Below, piece by piece: positions 13,673 through 24,479 of a stretch of DNA of 64,000 nt (positions within the stretch are counted from its first letter, which is position 1; each line of letters opens with the position of its first letter). The position numbers and the translations under genes are program-made. This DNA comes from Clitoria ternatea (Eukaryota; Streptophyta; Magnoliopsida; Fabales; Fabaceae): NCBI GenBank assembly GCA_037962975.1, contig CM075669.1, positions 86,844,001-86,908,000 of the forward strand. The letters are read 5' to 3'. The notes below the pieces were generated by a model. It was not told where the DNA came from. It did not search any database and was given only the letters and a program-made list of their open reading frames with translations.

Positions 13673-14940
13673 TGTTGGTGTATGCACTACGAGCTATTAA
13701 TGTATCAATTTTAACTTATCAATAAAATTAGTATTTTCAATTTTAGACTAATTTTAATGCTATTTATCCTGGAATAATAGGTCATATGAGAATTATTCCT
13801 AAAACGTCCCTAATTAAGTATTTACATGGGGACATGTAAATACATTAAGATTAGTGTGTGAATGTACTGATAATTTGATCTCACAAATCATGGATATATT
13901 ATATCAAGTCTTTACAGGGTACACATTAAGAGTAATGTTGTACTGGACAGACCCACCATGAGAACGTTGCATGGATCGTTACATGAGTGTCATAAACGGT
14001 TCTTAATGTGATAATGGTATATAGTCCTTCGACCTGAAGTTACTACGATTCCTACATAAGGAGTTTATTGTTTTAATACAATCAAACATTATCTGTAATA
14101 AGATGACCATAAAGATTGTGATTAGGCAATGGATAAATTATGTAGAGGGATGTGAGTGATGTAGATGGAATTTGTCTCTCCTATGTGACAGGAGTGATAT
14201 CTATGGGTCACTTGATGGAGTGAGACTAACGAAATGCATGGCCATGCTAGGATGAATAAATATTAGATATTTATTCTGTAAAGTCTACTCTGGTATCAAG
14301 TAAAATGAATTGGGTCATACAAGGATGACGACGACCATGCCTTGGGCCCAATTAGATATCGTGACAAAAGGAATAAATATATAAAATAATTATCACTTAT
14401 AGGTCATGTCGATGATAAATAATATTCAGACATAATAATGTATTGCTAGATACTGCTTTTATTTTATATTAATAATAAAATAGTTTATTATTAATATAAC
14501 CGAATATTTTACCTATAGGGTCACACACATAGAGTAAGCCCACTAGAGGATAGTTTTATTTTAGTTGGACTAAAATAAAACTATTTGGGCCTAACTCATT
14601 TAGAATGAGTCAGGAGCCCAATGTTTAATGAGAGCTCAGGTCAAGACCTAAGCCTATATATAGAGCATGAGATGCTCATAGGCTGCTGCTCAGAAATTAG
14701 ATTACACTAAAATTCTGTACTAGCATTCGGATCTTTGGTTTTCTGGTGGGAGTGCTCATGTGGACTCCTAATGGTGAAGCTACAATTGCTTTGATCGAGG
14801 AACTCGTTATGCATCTATAAGAGGTAATCCCTAGATCAAAACTTTATTACATAATGCTTTGAGACATTTGCATTTGCAATCCTTATTTTTTGGGAATCCT
14901 TTGTGTTTCCGCTGCCTGACCCTGATGGGATTCCCTAACA
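13673..14940 (+). mobile_element. Inner copy of the same 1.26-kb LTR, inverted
   Basis: It starts TGTTGGTGTATGCAC at 13673 and ends CCCTAACA at 14940. It is flanked by TGTGT on the left (13668-13672) and TGTGA on the right (14941-14945). The uninterrupted site, visible inside this inner copy itself, reads ATGTGTGTGACCC. So the duplication is TGTGA, with one later change on the left. By eye the two copies differ at only a few percent of positions, so the second insertion is young relative to the surrounding decay. Confidence 0.88.
14653..14664 (+). promoter_or_regulatory. TATA box in the inner LTR
   Basis: CCTATATATAGAGC lies in the middle of the LTR. It is followed by a CTGCTGCTCAG stretch that may be the start of R. 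The same motif occurs inverted in the outer copy near 13.53 kb. Confidence 0.45.
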
Positions 14941-15782
14941 TGTGACCCTATAGGTAAAATATTCGGTTATATTAATAACAAACTATTTTATTATTAATAT
15001 AAAATAAGAGGAGCAACTAGCAATACATCATTATGTCTGAATATTATTTATCATCGACATGACCTATAAGTGATAATTATTTTATATATTTATTCCTTTT
15101 GTTACTATATTTAATTGGGCCCAAGGCATGGTCGTCATCATCCTTGTATGGCCCAATTCATTTTACTTGATACCAGATTAGACTTTATAGAATAAATATC
15201 TAATGTTTATTCATCCTAGCATGGTCATGCATTTCGTTAGTCTCACTCCATCAAGTGGCCCATAGATATCATTCCTATCACATAGGAGAGACAAATCCCA
15301 TCTACATCACTCATATTCCTCTACATAATTTATCTATTGCCTAATCACAATCTTTATGGTCATCTTATTACAGATAACATTTGATTGTATTAAAACAACA
15401 AACTCTTTATGTAGGAATCGTAGTGACTTTAGGTCAAAGGACTATATACCATTATCACATTGAGAACCGTTTATGACACTCATGTAACGATCCATGTATG
15501 GTGGGTCTGTCCAGTACAACATTACTCTTAATGTGTACCCGTGTAAAGACTTGATATCATATATCCACGATTTGTGAGATCAAATCATCAGTACATTCAC
15601 ACACTAATCTTAATGTATTTATATGTCCCCATGTAAATACTTGATTAGGGATGTTTTAGGAATAATTCTCATATGACCTATTATTCTAGGATAAATAGTT
15701 TTAAAATAATCTTAAAACTGAAAATACTAATTTTATTGATAATAAATTTGATACATTAATAGCTCGTAGTGCATACACCAAC

Positions 15783-16732
15783 ATTAATAAGACATTTAGT
15801 TGGAATTATTCAGTATGGATGCGTTAGTAATGTAAATGGTAAAGTAAAAGGACAATAAGTTAAGTGACTGTGTTCAATGGCTAAGTTTGAAAATATATTT
15901 GCATGTGTATGTGTTAACAGGGTGATTACGAATGTCATGTAAATGTGAATATGTTGTAATGGGTTGTATAACCTTTTATGATTGTGAATAATTCGTGGCT
16001 ACGTGAGTTTTTGATACTATGTAATATAAAATAGTAATGATGTAAAATTTGGTAATGGTGTGTGAAATAGAATTGTGTGCATAAATCTGCTTAAGAAATC
16101 TTCGCCATCTAAATGTGATGAGAAAGCATGATTTATGACGTAAACTAATTGTTATGTGATTGTATAAATATGAAATCTAATTCAAGTCCCGGTAGGGTCC
16201 TTAACAAGTATTTGGGAATGATGAAAATGACAATATATGATGGTATATACTAGTATTTGCATTAATGTGAAAGTACCCTATGGAATTTAATGATGATTGA
16301 GATTCATGGAATCGAGCAACTCGTAAGACTTTGTCCTTAATCGTTAGATAAAAGAAGATTAAGAATAACCTAGTTGGGAATTATGCACTAGTATTTTAAG
16401 TTAAGAATTATCTTGTACTAGTGAATAGAAAATGGAAGGATCTTAAGTTGGATTTCTAAATTAATCAAATTTTAATTTTTGAAGTATTAAAGTTTATAAA
16501 GTTTCGACTAAACAAATGAATTTTTACAAGAAAAAAGTTTTGGGTAGATATTACCCTCGAAGTTTAAAAAGTACCTTGAAAATGAGTAAATTCTTATTAG
16601 TATTTCAAAGTATAAATAAGTTCAAAAACCTTGATCTTTAGAACCGAGGAACAAAGTTTTGTAGCAATCAATGCTATGGAATAAAGTTCATAATAACGGT
16701 CCAAGCTTTTGAAGAAATATCAAGTATGTATG
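15783..16732. other. Continuation of decayed LTR sequence, no gene
   Basis: AT-rich sequence resuming the long LTR interrupted at 13252. TTAAT at its start is the right-hand target-site copy of the nested LTR insertion. No ORF or motif is supported. Confidence 0.5.
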
Positions 16733-16733
16733 A

Positions 16734-16777
<44 letters not shown>

Positions 16778-16778
16778 A
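16733..16778. repeat. (TA)n(TG)n compound microsatellite
   Basis: About 13 TA dinucleotides are followed by about 9 TG dinucleotides, within decayed LTR sequence. Confidence 0.9.
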
Positions 16779-18179
16779 TGTGCCCTATAACCATACAGAT
16801 GACTGTTAGCAAGTACAAGTAAATGGGTCAACATTTAGGACAAATGACATATTGAGATAGGACCCTACCCGGTGAGAATAATGAGGATTAGTAGACGATC
16901 AGGTATTAAGAATATACTTTACACATGCATTATCTGCATTGAGAATTTGTAATTTGGGACTCGATACTAGAGCATGTAGCGAGCGATACGTTGGAGGGCA
17001 TAAGAGTTCAAATCCCTAGTTGGACCTTAGGGGTGTAATCGGGTTGGGCCCCAGATGGCTTAGAGTCGCGTTTGAAGTTGGGCAGTCTGCATGCTAACTG
17101 GGTTTACCTGACGAGGACTAGTGCACCTATGACTGTGTAGAACCAAGTTACGGTTACTCTATGGAATGTGATCACATTTATGAAATTTTGGACTTGTGTG
17201 TCCTTTACCATATATGTTTCAATGAACTTAGTGAGCTCAAGTCGCTCTAACACAGAAGCGTTATGTTCAGTATGATACTAAGGCAGGACGACTCTGATGA
17301 GTATGATGTTGTAAGAACCCTCATTCATATTCATGAAATACTTAATAATGAGACAATCATAATGCACCTAACTCATGCATAACATCCTAAATGACTAACT
17401 ACATTGTGATTATGGTGGTGAACTGTGTGATGCTGAGAATATCTATATTTGATTAATGTGACTGTATAACATGTTCTCGCTATAATGATTGGTTGTTATG
17501 AAAATAATTGATCTCTGTCTGATACATTGTACCTGGTATCAAGTAGGTTAGTGTTAGTTGAACTAGTTAGTGACCCTTAGGATATAAAATAATGATTTTG
17601 TGCTAGTTTACTAGGAGATCATAGGGTCATACATCGTAATGAATGATAGTTAATTATTCATGTATGCCCTATAAGGAAACGTATTAGGTTTAAGTAAATA
17701 ATAAAGGTTTGGATGATAGGTGGATTTTCATGGTAGAGTTATAACTAGGCGACAACATAAATATGGAAAGGATATGATTGACTGTCAAACATAATTGTAT
17801 GTTAGCTCAATTAGAAACAGATTGGATTATTATGGTGGACTCATTATTTGTTAGTGGAATAAATATTAAGGACACTTAAATTAAGAGAATGGTAGGAATC
17901 TTTGATAGGTGAGACTCGCTTAATGTTTGTTTGTGTGTGTGAAATTTGTCAGACACGACGATGTACTTTTGCATATTTTTCCAACAAGGTTGGAGTGAGA
18001 TTAACTCACCCTCTTGTTTTATGGTTACGTTGTGTATATTTATGTATACACTCTAGGTCTATAAAGGAAGGATTCAAAGGAGCAGGAGATCTTGTCAAAG
18101 TTACGCAGTGGAAGCGGTTGGACACTCAGCTCTACAAAGTAACAACTAGGTTAATTTATATTTATATTTTATGGAAGCC

Positions 18180-18475
18180 TGTGTGCCTCTGCCATTCAGA
18201 GTATGTAAGTTTCTATTGAAGACCACGCGATGTGTAAAATGTTTTCTTTTGAAGTTCTTGATCCACCGTTGTTTTCCTATAAAAAATCCGTTCTTAATTT
18301 TACAAAAAATTAAGCAACACCTTAGTTAATTAGGACATCTCGATAGAGAACGTCGTCTTGGTTAACCGAGGGCGTTACATGCGTGCCCCTAATTATTCAG
18401 AGTATGTAAGGAACTATTAAGACCATGACATGTATGAAATGATTATTGAAGTTCTTGATCCACCATTATTCTAGG
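18180..18475. repeat. Partial tandem duplication of an LTR end (about 200 bp offset)
   Basis: The phrase ATTCAGAGTATGTAAG, followed by CTATT(G/A)AAGACCA and GAAGTTCTTGATCCACC, occurs at about 18195-18285 and again at 18396-18470. The second copy lies outside the GGGCGTTACA end at 18379 and abuts the copia RNase H fragment. It looks like part of a second related LTR or an unequal-recombination product. Confidence 0.6.
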
Positions 18476-18872
18476 TAGTTCTCTTGTGTCTTGGCATAGC
18501 AAGAAACAAGTAAGCATAGCCCTATCTACTGCCGAGGCTGAGTATATCGCAGCCGAAAGTTGTTGTGCTCAAAGCTTGTGGTTGAAGCAACAACTTGTGC
18601 ATTTTAGAGTCTTCCAAGATCAAATTCCTCTAAAGTGTGATAACACAAGCGCGGTTAATATAACAAAGAATCCGGTAATGCACTCTCGAACTAAGAATAT
18701 TGAAATAAGACATCATTTTATTCGAGATCATGTGTTAAAAGGGGATTGTAAAATTGAATATGTAGCATTAAATGATCAACTAGCGGATATTTTTACAAAA
18801 CCCCTAACAAAAGAAAATTTCATAAGAATACGAAGAGAATTGGGAATTTTAGATGAATCATGCTTTGAATAA
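18474..18872 (+). pseudogene. Ty1/copia RNase H, 5'-truncated (SIRE-type)
   Basis: The open frame encodes SSLVSWHSKKQ, then STAEAEYIAA, KCDNTSAVN, HIEIRHHFI-like and QLADIFTKPL. These are the C-terminal landmarks of copia RNase H: the catalytic Glu in AEAEY, Asp in CDN and Asp in ADIFTK. The frame is clean and ends with a normal TAA at 18870. Everything upstream (gag, protease, integrase, RT and the start of RNase H) is absent. The left edge is the duplicated LTR sequence at 18.4 kb. The env-like ORF, polypurine tract and LTR that follow on the same strand place it in the SIRE/Maximus type of copia element. Confidence 0.85.
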
Positions 18873-19083
18873 TTCCTTTCTAAAACAATTATGAGTTATT
18901 AATGATTAGTGGGAAGTTCTGGCTAGGGAAGACTTGGTACTTAAGCGGTCACACCAGACCCACCTCTCTTTCTTGAAAAATAACCTGATTATAGTACTGA
19001 ATTTCTTTGGAATGGAGTTATTAAAGGAAAATAAAATATTTTCTTAAAATAAAATAAAGCATGAAAAATTTAAAACATATCAG

Positions 19084-19254
19084 GGTAATCGATTAGGATA
19101 ATCGATTAAGTGCGATTAAATTGAAAAAGAAGCTATTTAATCGATTAACATAGTCGATTAAGGAAAATAAATCTAAAGCAGTAGCCTCTTAATCGAATAG
19201 TGTATTCGGTTAGGTGCCATGTATTTCGATAGTTTAATCGATTATGACAGTTGC
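19084..19254 (+). repeat. Cluster of AATCGATTA motifs between pol and the env-like ORF
   Basis: Several exact or one-off copies of the palindrome TAATCGATTA occur within 170 bp. They resemble the larger cluster in the LTR at 21.14-21.54 kb. They are non-coding. Confidence 0.75.
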
Positions 19255-19513
19255 AGGAGCCATAAATGAACGTGTTTTCTTGTTCTTCTTTGTGCTCCCA
19301 TTTAAGTTTCAAGGAACCCCAACTGATTACAACTCTTCGTTTGCACCAAAACTCTTCCTTTTCCCCATTAATCCTCCATTAATTCACTTCATCACTCTTC
19401 CATTCTAAAAATCATGTCTTTCCTCTAATCTCACACCCATCTTTCATTTTTTCTCTCTCTAAAACCTCCATTGTTAAAGTTCAAAAAGCTTCAAGCTTTC
19501 AACTTTCTCAACT

Positions 19514-20557
19514 ATGTCTCATGCAAGGAAGAAGCAAAAAGCCAACATTGTTGGAGCACCTTCTCATTCCTCTGAGTATTTCTCACCTCACTTTGAAACC
19601 AAGCAAAAAGAAACCCATTACCTCTCTCATTTTGCAAGCAAAGGTATCATTTCACCTTTATGGCTTTCAAAGAATTTCTTCAAAGACCAAGGTTTCTCTT
19701 TTCTCAATGTTTTAGAGAAACATGACATTCTTGAATTTGCATCTTTATCTGATGAATTCATTTATCCTAATTTGTTCAAAATGTTCTACTCCTCTCTATC
19801 CTTGAAAGATGAAGTTCTTAAAGCATGTGTTAAAAAGGTCAATATGAAAATTTTTGATGAAATATTATCCATGACTAGTCTTATTCCTTTAGTTGACTCT
19901 GATTTTAATGGTCATTGTATTGATGATTCCTAAAATTATAATCCAATAGAAGCTAGAACATCTTTTTGGTGTGAAGATCATGACACCCATAATTCTAAGA
20001 CTGTTGGTAGGCTTTCCTTAGATAATAGATTATTACAGGCTAAAATTCTTATTCTTAGAAGTAGCAATTATACTTTGGTTGAGGAAATGGATGTTTTGAT
20101 CCTTTGAGCTATGGTAAATGAGCGCCCTATTAATTTGATTGATAAGATCAAAATTCATATGGTTGAAAGTAAGAACCAATCAAAACTTCCTTATACTATC
20201 CATCTAACCAAGCTATTCAAAACCTTTAACATTGATTTAAAATGAGAAGTTAAGGAAAAGTTATCTTCTAAGAATGAAATAGCAGCGGCTCAATTGGCAA
20301 AAATGGGAATTTCTCAATATGTTAGAGTATGGGATTTTAATCCTTGACCTCCTGCTCATGATCCTCCTCCTAGAACGGTACCTCAAGACTTTGGACATGC
20401 TATCCTTGAAGTGGTTCAAAACTTGAACAATCGTCTTGATAGGTTTGAAGCTCGCTTTAATATTCTTGAAGAAGGGCAACAAACTATCATTGCTTGATTG
20501 GAAAGTCTTCAACTTCATCATCCATTCTATCCACCTCCTCCACCTAACATGGATTAG
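19514..20557 (+). pseudogene. Env-like third ORF of a SIRE-type copia element
   Basis: A frame of 347 codons runs from ATG at 19514 to TAG at 20555-20557, downstream of RNase H and upstream of the polypurine tract. This is the position of the env-like ORF in SIRE/Maximus elements. The N-terminal half has the family look (basic start; YPNLFKMFYSSLS then KKVNMKIFDEILSM). The C-terminal part has a coiled-coil-like stretch (AILEVVQNLNNRLDRFEARF) and a proline-rich end. Five in-frame stops break it: TAA at 19931 and TGA near 20105, 20242, 20345 and 20495. All are explicable as C-to-T (or G-to-A) changes, with no frameshift. The function of these proteins is not established and no membrane segment is obvious. 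It might instead be called a plant-mobile-domain-like ORF. Confidence 0.7.
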
Positions 20558-20654
20558 TTTTCTTTGTATTATCGCTACTTATGTTTTTAATGATAAATTA
20601 ATCAATGACAATGTTTACTTTACTCTTTCATATGTGTTTGTTTTTAATTATGAC

Positions 20655-20668
20655 AAAGGGGGGGAGAA
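20655..20668 (+). other. Upstream (extra) polypurine tract
   Basis: AAAGGGGGGGAGA lies 100 bp after the env-like ORF and some 335 bp before the LTR-proximal tract. Extra polypurine tracts occur in large copia elements. Confidence 0.5.
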
Positions 20669-20990
20669 TATGATTTAAAAATGAAAATGATGCATGCCTT
20701 TGATGATTTTGAACATGATAATGATTTGAATATGATTTGAATGATGATTTGAATATGAACATGATAATGATTTGAATATAATTTCAATGATGATATGATT
20801 GGGAGATAAAGGGGTAGAAAATATATGCAATAATGATATGATGCTATATGATGATTTGAATATCATGTTATGATTGAATTTATATATGAAAAATTTGATC
20901 CTCACTACTATAGATTTGAGATTTATTGAAATGAGAAAAATAAGGTATCTTCATCATTTTCCCTATCATCAACAAATTTTTGTCATCATC

Positions 20991-21003
20991 AAAAAGGGGG
21001 AGA
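20991..21003 (+). other. Polypurine tract of the SIRE-type element
   Basis: CATCATCAAAAAGGGGGAGA immediately precedes the inferred 3' LTR. This is the usual plus-strand primer in copia elements. Confidence 0.7.
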
Positions 21004-21139
21004 ATATAATTATTCATAATAATATATCAAACAAGGGGAGATTTAATAAAAAGATTTTTCATTATCCGAGTTTTGATGATTCCAAAAATGTGTTTCAAAA
21101 ATATTAAAGCAATAAGAATCTTAAATCATCACTCTAGTA

Positions 21140-21540
21140 ATCATATGAGATAATTGATTAGGTTCAAGGTAATCAAATAAGATAATTGATTAGGTTCAAG
21201 GTAAGCAATTAAGGTATTCGATTAAGGCTCATAAAACAAATTTTGAAATTGTTTGAAAGAGCTAATCGAATAAGGTATTCAATTAAGGTGAATATGGACT
21301 AGTTTTTATTAAACCAGAACAAAGCTAATTGAATAAGGTAATCGATTAAGGTAAATTTGAATGTGTCTTAATTGAAACAGAACCTTGCTAATCGAATAAG
21401 GTAATCAATTAAGGCTAATTTAAATATGTTTTAATTGAAACAGAACCTTGCTAATCGATTAAGGTAATCGATTAAGATGAATCTAGAACGTTTAAAATTA
21501 AATCAGAACATTGCTAATCGATTATTTTGATTGATTCTCA
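21140..21540 (+). repeat. Array of AATCGATTA-type palindromes in U3
   Basis: At least a dozen exact or near copies of (T)AATCGATTA(A) or AATCGAATAAGG occur at irregular spacing of 20-90 bp, ending about 80 bp before the TATA box. Placement in U3 suggests an enhancer-like role. That is an inference; no binding factor is known to me. Confidence 0.75.
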
Positions 21541-21623
21541 GATTTTGCTAAACTTAACGTATATTTTCAAGGGAATCGAATTTGAAAATCATCAGATTAC
21601 AACGACTAGTTATCTCTTGAAAC

Positions 21624-21633
21624 ACTATAAATA
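21624..21633 (+). promoter_or_regulatory. TATA box of the SIRE-type LTR
   Basis: CACTATAAATAGAGGC is a canonical TATA context, placed after the palindrome array and before the hairpin-repeat leader. Confidence 0.75.
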
Positions 21634-21744
21634 GAGGCCTAACTCTTCATTAGAAATCACTCATATGCATTAAGCTTTCTCATTCTTTCTCACACGTTTT
21701 CAAGAAGCTAAGTTTGGTTTATTTCTATGCGCTTTTAATTTTTT

Positions 21745-22020
21745 GATTTTGCTCTAGAAGAGAGCTACATTCTTGTGAGTTAAAATTATTCTCTTTATGC
21801 TTTAATTTTAAATTTGCTCTATCAAAGAGTTTTAGTTTTTGATCAATTTTTCTACACTAAAATTTTCTAAAACCACTCTATCAAAAGAGAGCTACATTCT
21901 TTGAGTTGATCATACTTGATTTACGCTTTAAAATTTCTATTCTACTCTTTTAAGAGAGTTTTTATTATAGTTTCTAATTTTCAAAATCTGCTCTACAAAG
22001 AGAGCTACATCTTGTGATCA
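21745..22020 (+). repeat. Tandem CTCT-AGAG hairpin units in R/U5
   Basis: Four or five degenerate units of about 60-110 bp each carry a small stem of the GCTCTA(N)AGAGAGC kind, often followed by TACATTCTTGTGA. They would be near the 5' end of the retroelement RNA. Confidence 0.6.
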
Positions 22021-22535
22021 TTATCATATAACTTCTTCTCTTGCCTTGTTTATCATTGTAAGGGAAGTTGAAAGGTTTTTGTTTTTACTCATACACAAAT
22101 TAGTTTGGAACATTGTAACAAAGGAAAGGTGTTAGCCTTTGGGGTTGGTTGAGTAAGAATTGTGAGAAGGATAAAAGAGTGAGGGATAAAGTTCTTGGTA
22201 GGGAAATTAAGAGACTTGTATTGGCTCATCTTGTAAATCTTAAATTCTTAGTGGAAAATATCAAGTAAGTTTACTTGGGGCCCAGACGTAGGGCTTTCCG
22301 AACCAGGATAAAAATTTGAGTGTGCCATTATCTCTCTTTCATTACTCTATTTAATTTCAAGTCATTTATTTTCTTTATTTACTTGCTTCAATTGTTATTA
22401 TTTATTTGTTAAGCTTCTAATTTCTTCTTTTCTCTAAGTAAAGTAAAGTAAATTTCAAATAGAGTATTAAAAGGCAATTAATTTTTAAGACTCAATTCAC
22501 CTCCCTTTTGAATCATTGAGGCCACTTGGTTAACA

Positions 22536-24300
22536 AAACAATATTTGTTTTCATTTGTTGCAATAAAAAACCATCATGTGTTAATTTTAGTTGAATCTAC
22601 TAGTCTAACTATATACATACAAGTCATGAATCGAATCCATTTTATACAAATGCCAAATTGTTTATTAATGACCTATTACAACAATCAAAAAAAGAGAAGT
22701 GGTTCTAATTGAAAACATAAAACTAGAACATCAGACCATATAGACCCCAAAATGTAAAATTGTGTATAACTCATCTATGTAAACATCATATACTTTTTTA
22801 GAAGCATTTGTTTAAATAAGTTGATGGAGAACTAACTAGACCATCACCAATCGAATAGCCGGCGAAGCCAACTAACAAAAATCTGATGCCCACAGTGGTG
22901 CGACACAAAGGTAAGGGAAGACACATAAGAACACGATAGCACCTTTTTAAAACGCAATGGTAGCTAACCAGACACCATAATGTCATCGACTATAAATTGA
23001 ACAAAAATGATAGCTTCCCCAAATTTTAGAACCTATTGTTTGTATTACAAAGTAAAAATATTTGTGTAATTGACAAAAGAAAAAAAAGATAATGATACAT
23101 GGAGAAGCCTCTTTAGTGTTGGTAAGCTTGATGACTTATTATGTGCCTGTTTGTTTAAAAGTTACAACCCCGTTCTGTTTTAAAAATCACAATTTACAAA
23201 ATCTCCTCCGTGACTTTTATGTTTGGCTCTGAAACTTTCATCTTTCATCTCCGTTGCACAGTGACATTTTCGTTGTCAAACGCGGTTTGGGATTGGGTGT
23301 GCACGACCTCCATCTTTGATCCTCCGTTTGCTAAAGTAAAGTACGTGGAACATGTTTCCCATTCTTCCCTCTCAGATCTATTGGGTTTACAGTGTGATTT
23401 TGCATAGCTGAGCAGAGGGAGTGTGGTCGTTTTTTCCCCTCCTTCTTTTTTGTGTGTTTTGTTGGTTGGCTGGTTTTTTTTCCTGTTGGTGGTGGCCAAT
23501 TGATAGCTTACGGAGGGACCGTGGTGGAGGGGATGTCCGGTGGTAAAGGGATTTTGGAGAGGAGGGTTTCGGTGGTGGAGATTTGGACGGTGATGGTGAA
23601 GGAGTTGCTATTTCTATGGGTAGAGGACGGTGATGGTTACGAAGTTGATGGAGCGGGTGGAGGATGGTGATGGTGAGGGAGTGTGGAGGATAGTGTGGTT
23701 CTGGGCTTTTAGTTGCGGTGGCTGTAGAAGTGGAGGCCGTTGGAGCTGTAGATGTGGAGGGTGTAGCATCTTGCAGGTTGGGGAAGATGTTGTATGGGTG
23801 AGGCTGATAGGGTTGGTGTACTGTAACGGTGGAGATTTGATAGTGGATGATTGGGTTTGGTGGGGTTGTATGGGTGTGGATGAAGGTGTAAGGTGTACCA
23901 TAAGAGGAGTGTTATTTGATGGTGGATGATTGGTTTGTGTGATGGACTATGGATGTGGCTAAGAATATAGGGTGCATGGTAAGAAAAATGGGAATGAAGG
24001 GTGCTAATTTGTTAGGATATAGGGTGCATGGGTGTGGACAACAGGTAGAGGACCATGTTAACTGTTTGCTTTTAAATAATAAAATTTTTTAATGCTGTTG
24101 TGTTTTTTTTTTGTTTTTTTAAGGATGTATATGAAGGTAGAAATTTGTATGATTTATATGTTGTTAGTGGAACTGAAAAACATTTAGCAAAAAATTTGAT
24201 TAGGATTTAATGTTTATTATCGTATATATATTTTTTAAGTTATACTAATATGTTTAGATTAATATCATATATTATTTTTAGTTTATACCGACATGATGCA
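22536..24300. other. No gene; includes a GT-rich segment at 23.14-24.1 kb
   Basis: The first 600 bases are AT-rich and featureless. From about 23.45 to 24.05 kb the + strand is strongly GT/GGTGG-rich and the minus strand CCA/CAC-rich. This gives proline- or glycine-rich ORFs in several frames (up to 99 codons), with no recognisable domain or splice pattern. It is left unassigned. Confidence 0.4.
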
Positions 24301-24479
24301 CACGTTTAGATAGATTATAACATCGTAGAATTTATATCTAATTAGCATATTTTATTTAGGATTATTAATGTTATTAATTTGGATATTAATGTACTATTAA
24401 AGTAATTATTTTACAATATTAATTAATTAAATGTTACTGTAAATATAATTTTTAAGTATATATTGATATTATTAAACAT

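Larger units (their letters stand above)
13253..15782 (-). mobile_element. Outer copy of a 1.26-kb solo LTR, split by its own inverted copy
   Basis: The structure begins TGTTAGGGG at 13253 and ends CACCAACA near 15782, giving TG...CA ends. It is flanked by TTAAT on both sides (13248-13252 and immediately after 15782), a 5-bp target-site duplication. Removing the inner insertion (13673-14940) joins 13253-13672 to 14941-15782 as one LTR of about 1.26 kb. This has the same sequence as the inner copy on the other strand. No internal coding region is present, so both are solo LTRs. Orientation is inferred as minus, because the TTTCCGCTGCCTGACCC...CCCTAACA end resembles the 3' (U5) end of copia-type LTRs. 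The last few bases near 15782 are placed to within 1-2 bp. Confidence 0.85.
11496..18379 (+). mobile_element. Decayed long LTR related to the 1256-6395 solo LTR
   Basis: Read on the minus strand from 18379, this begins TGTAACGCCC followed by TCGGTTAACC. It then follows the 1256 copy in order: a block matching the plus strand near 1.50-1.68 kb lies at about 18.24-17.94 kb, and a block matching 2.21-2.42 kb lies at about 17.4-17.2 kb. So it is a divergent relative in the opposite orientation, ending GGGCGTTACA at 18379. The 5' part (11.5-13.25 kb) is CT-rich and leader-like and aligns poorly. The start is not defined. A 2.53-kb nested LTR pair (13253-15782) interrupts it. The 150-codon ORF at 11541-11993 is a by-product of pyrimidine-rich DNA. 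Confidence 0.6.
21004..22535 (+). mobile_element. 3' LTR of the SIRE-type copia element
   Basis: The LTR is defined on the left by the polypurine tract. On the right it is placed tentatively at the CA in TTGGTTAACA (about 22535), after a TTCACCTCCCTTTTG stretch typical of copia LTR ends. It contains a cluster of AATCGATTA motifs (21.14-21.54 kb), a TATA box at 21.62 kb, and a downstream region with four or five copies of a CTCT...AGAGAGCTACAT hairpin unit. The matching 5' LTR is not in the window, so the ends are uncertain by tens of bases. Confidence 0.65.

Noticed and set aside
8291..18379. A single LTR or element spanning 8291 to 18379 (TGTAACACCC ... GGGCGTTACA)
   Set aside because: The termini are compatible, but the flanks (ATATA and TGCGT) do not match, and a gag fragment lies inside, so one unit is not supported.
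23614..23929. Overlapping Pro-rich and Gly-rich ORFs on opposite strands
   Set aside because: Both arise from one GT-rich/CA-rich stretch of low complexity. No exon structure was found.
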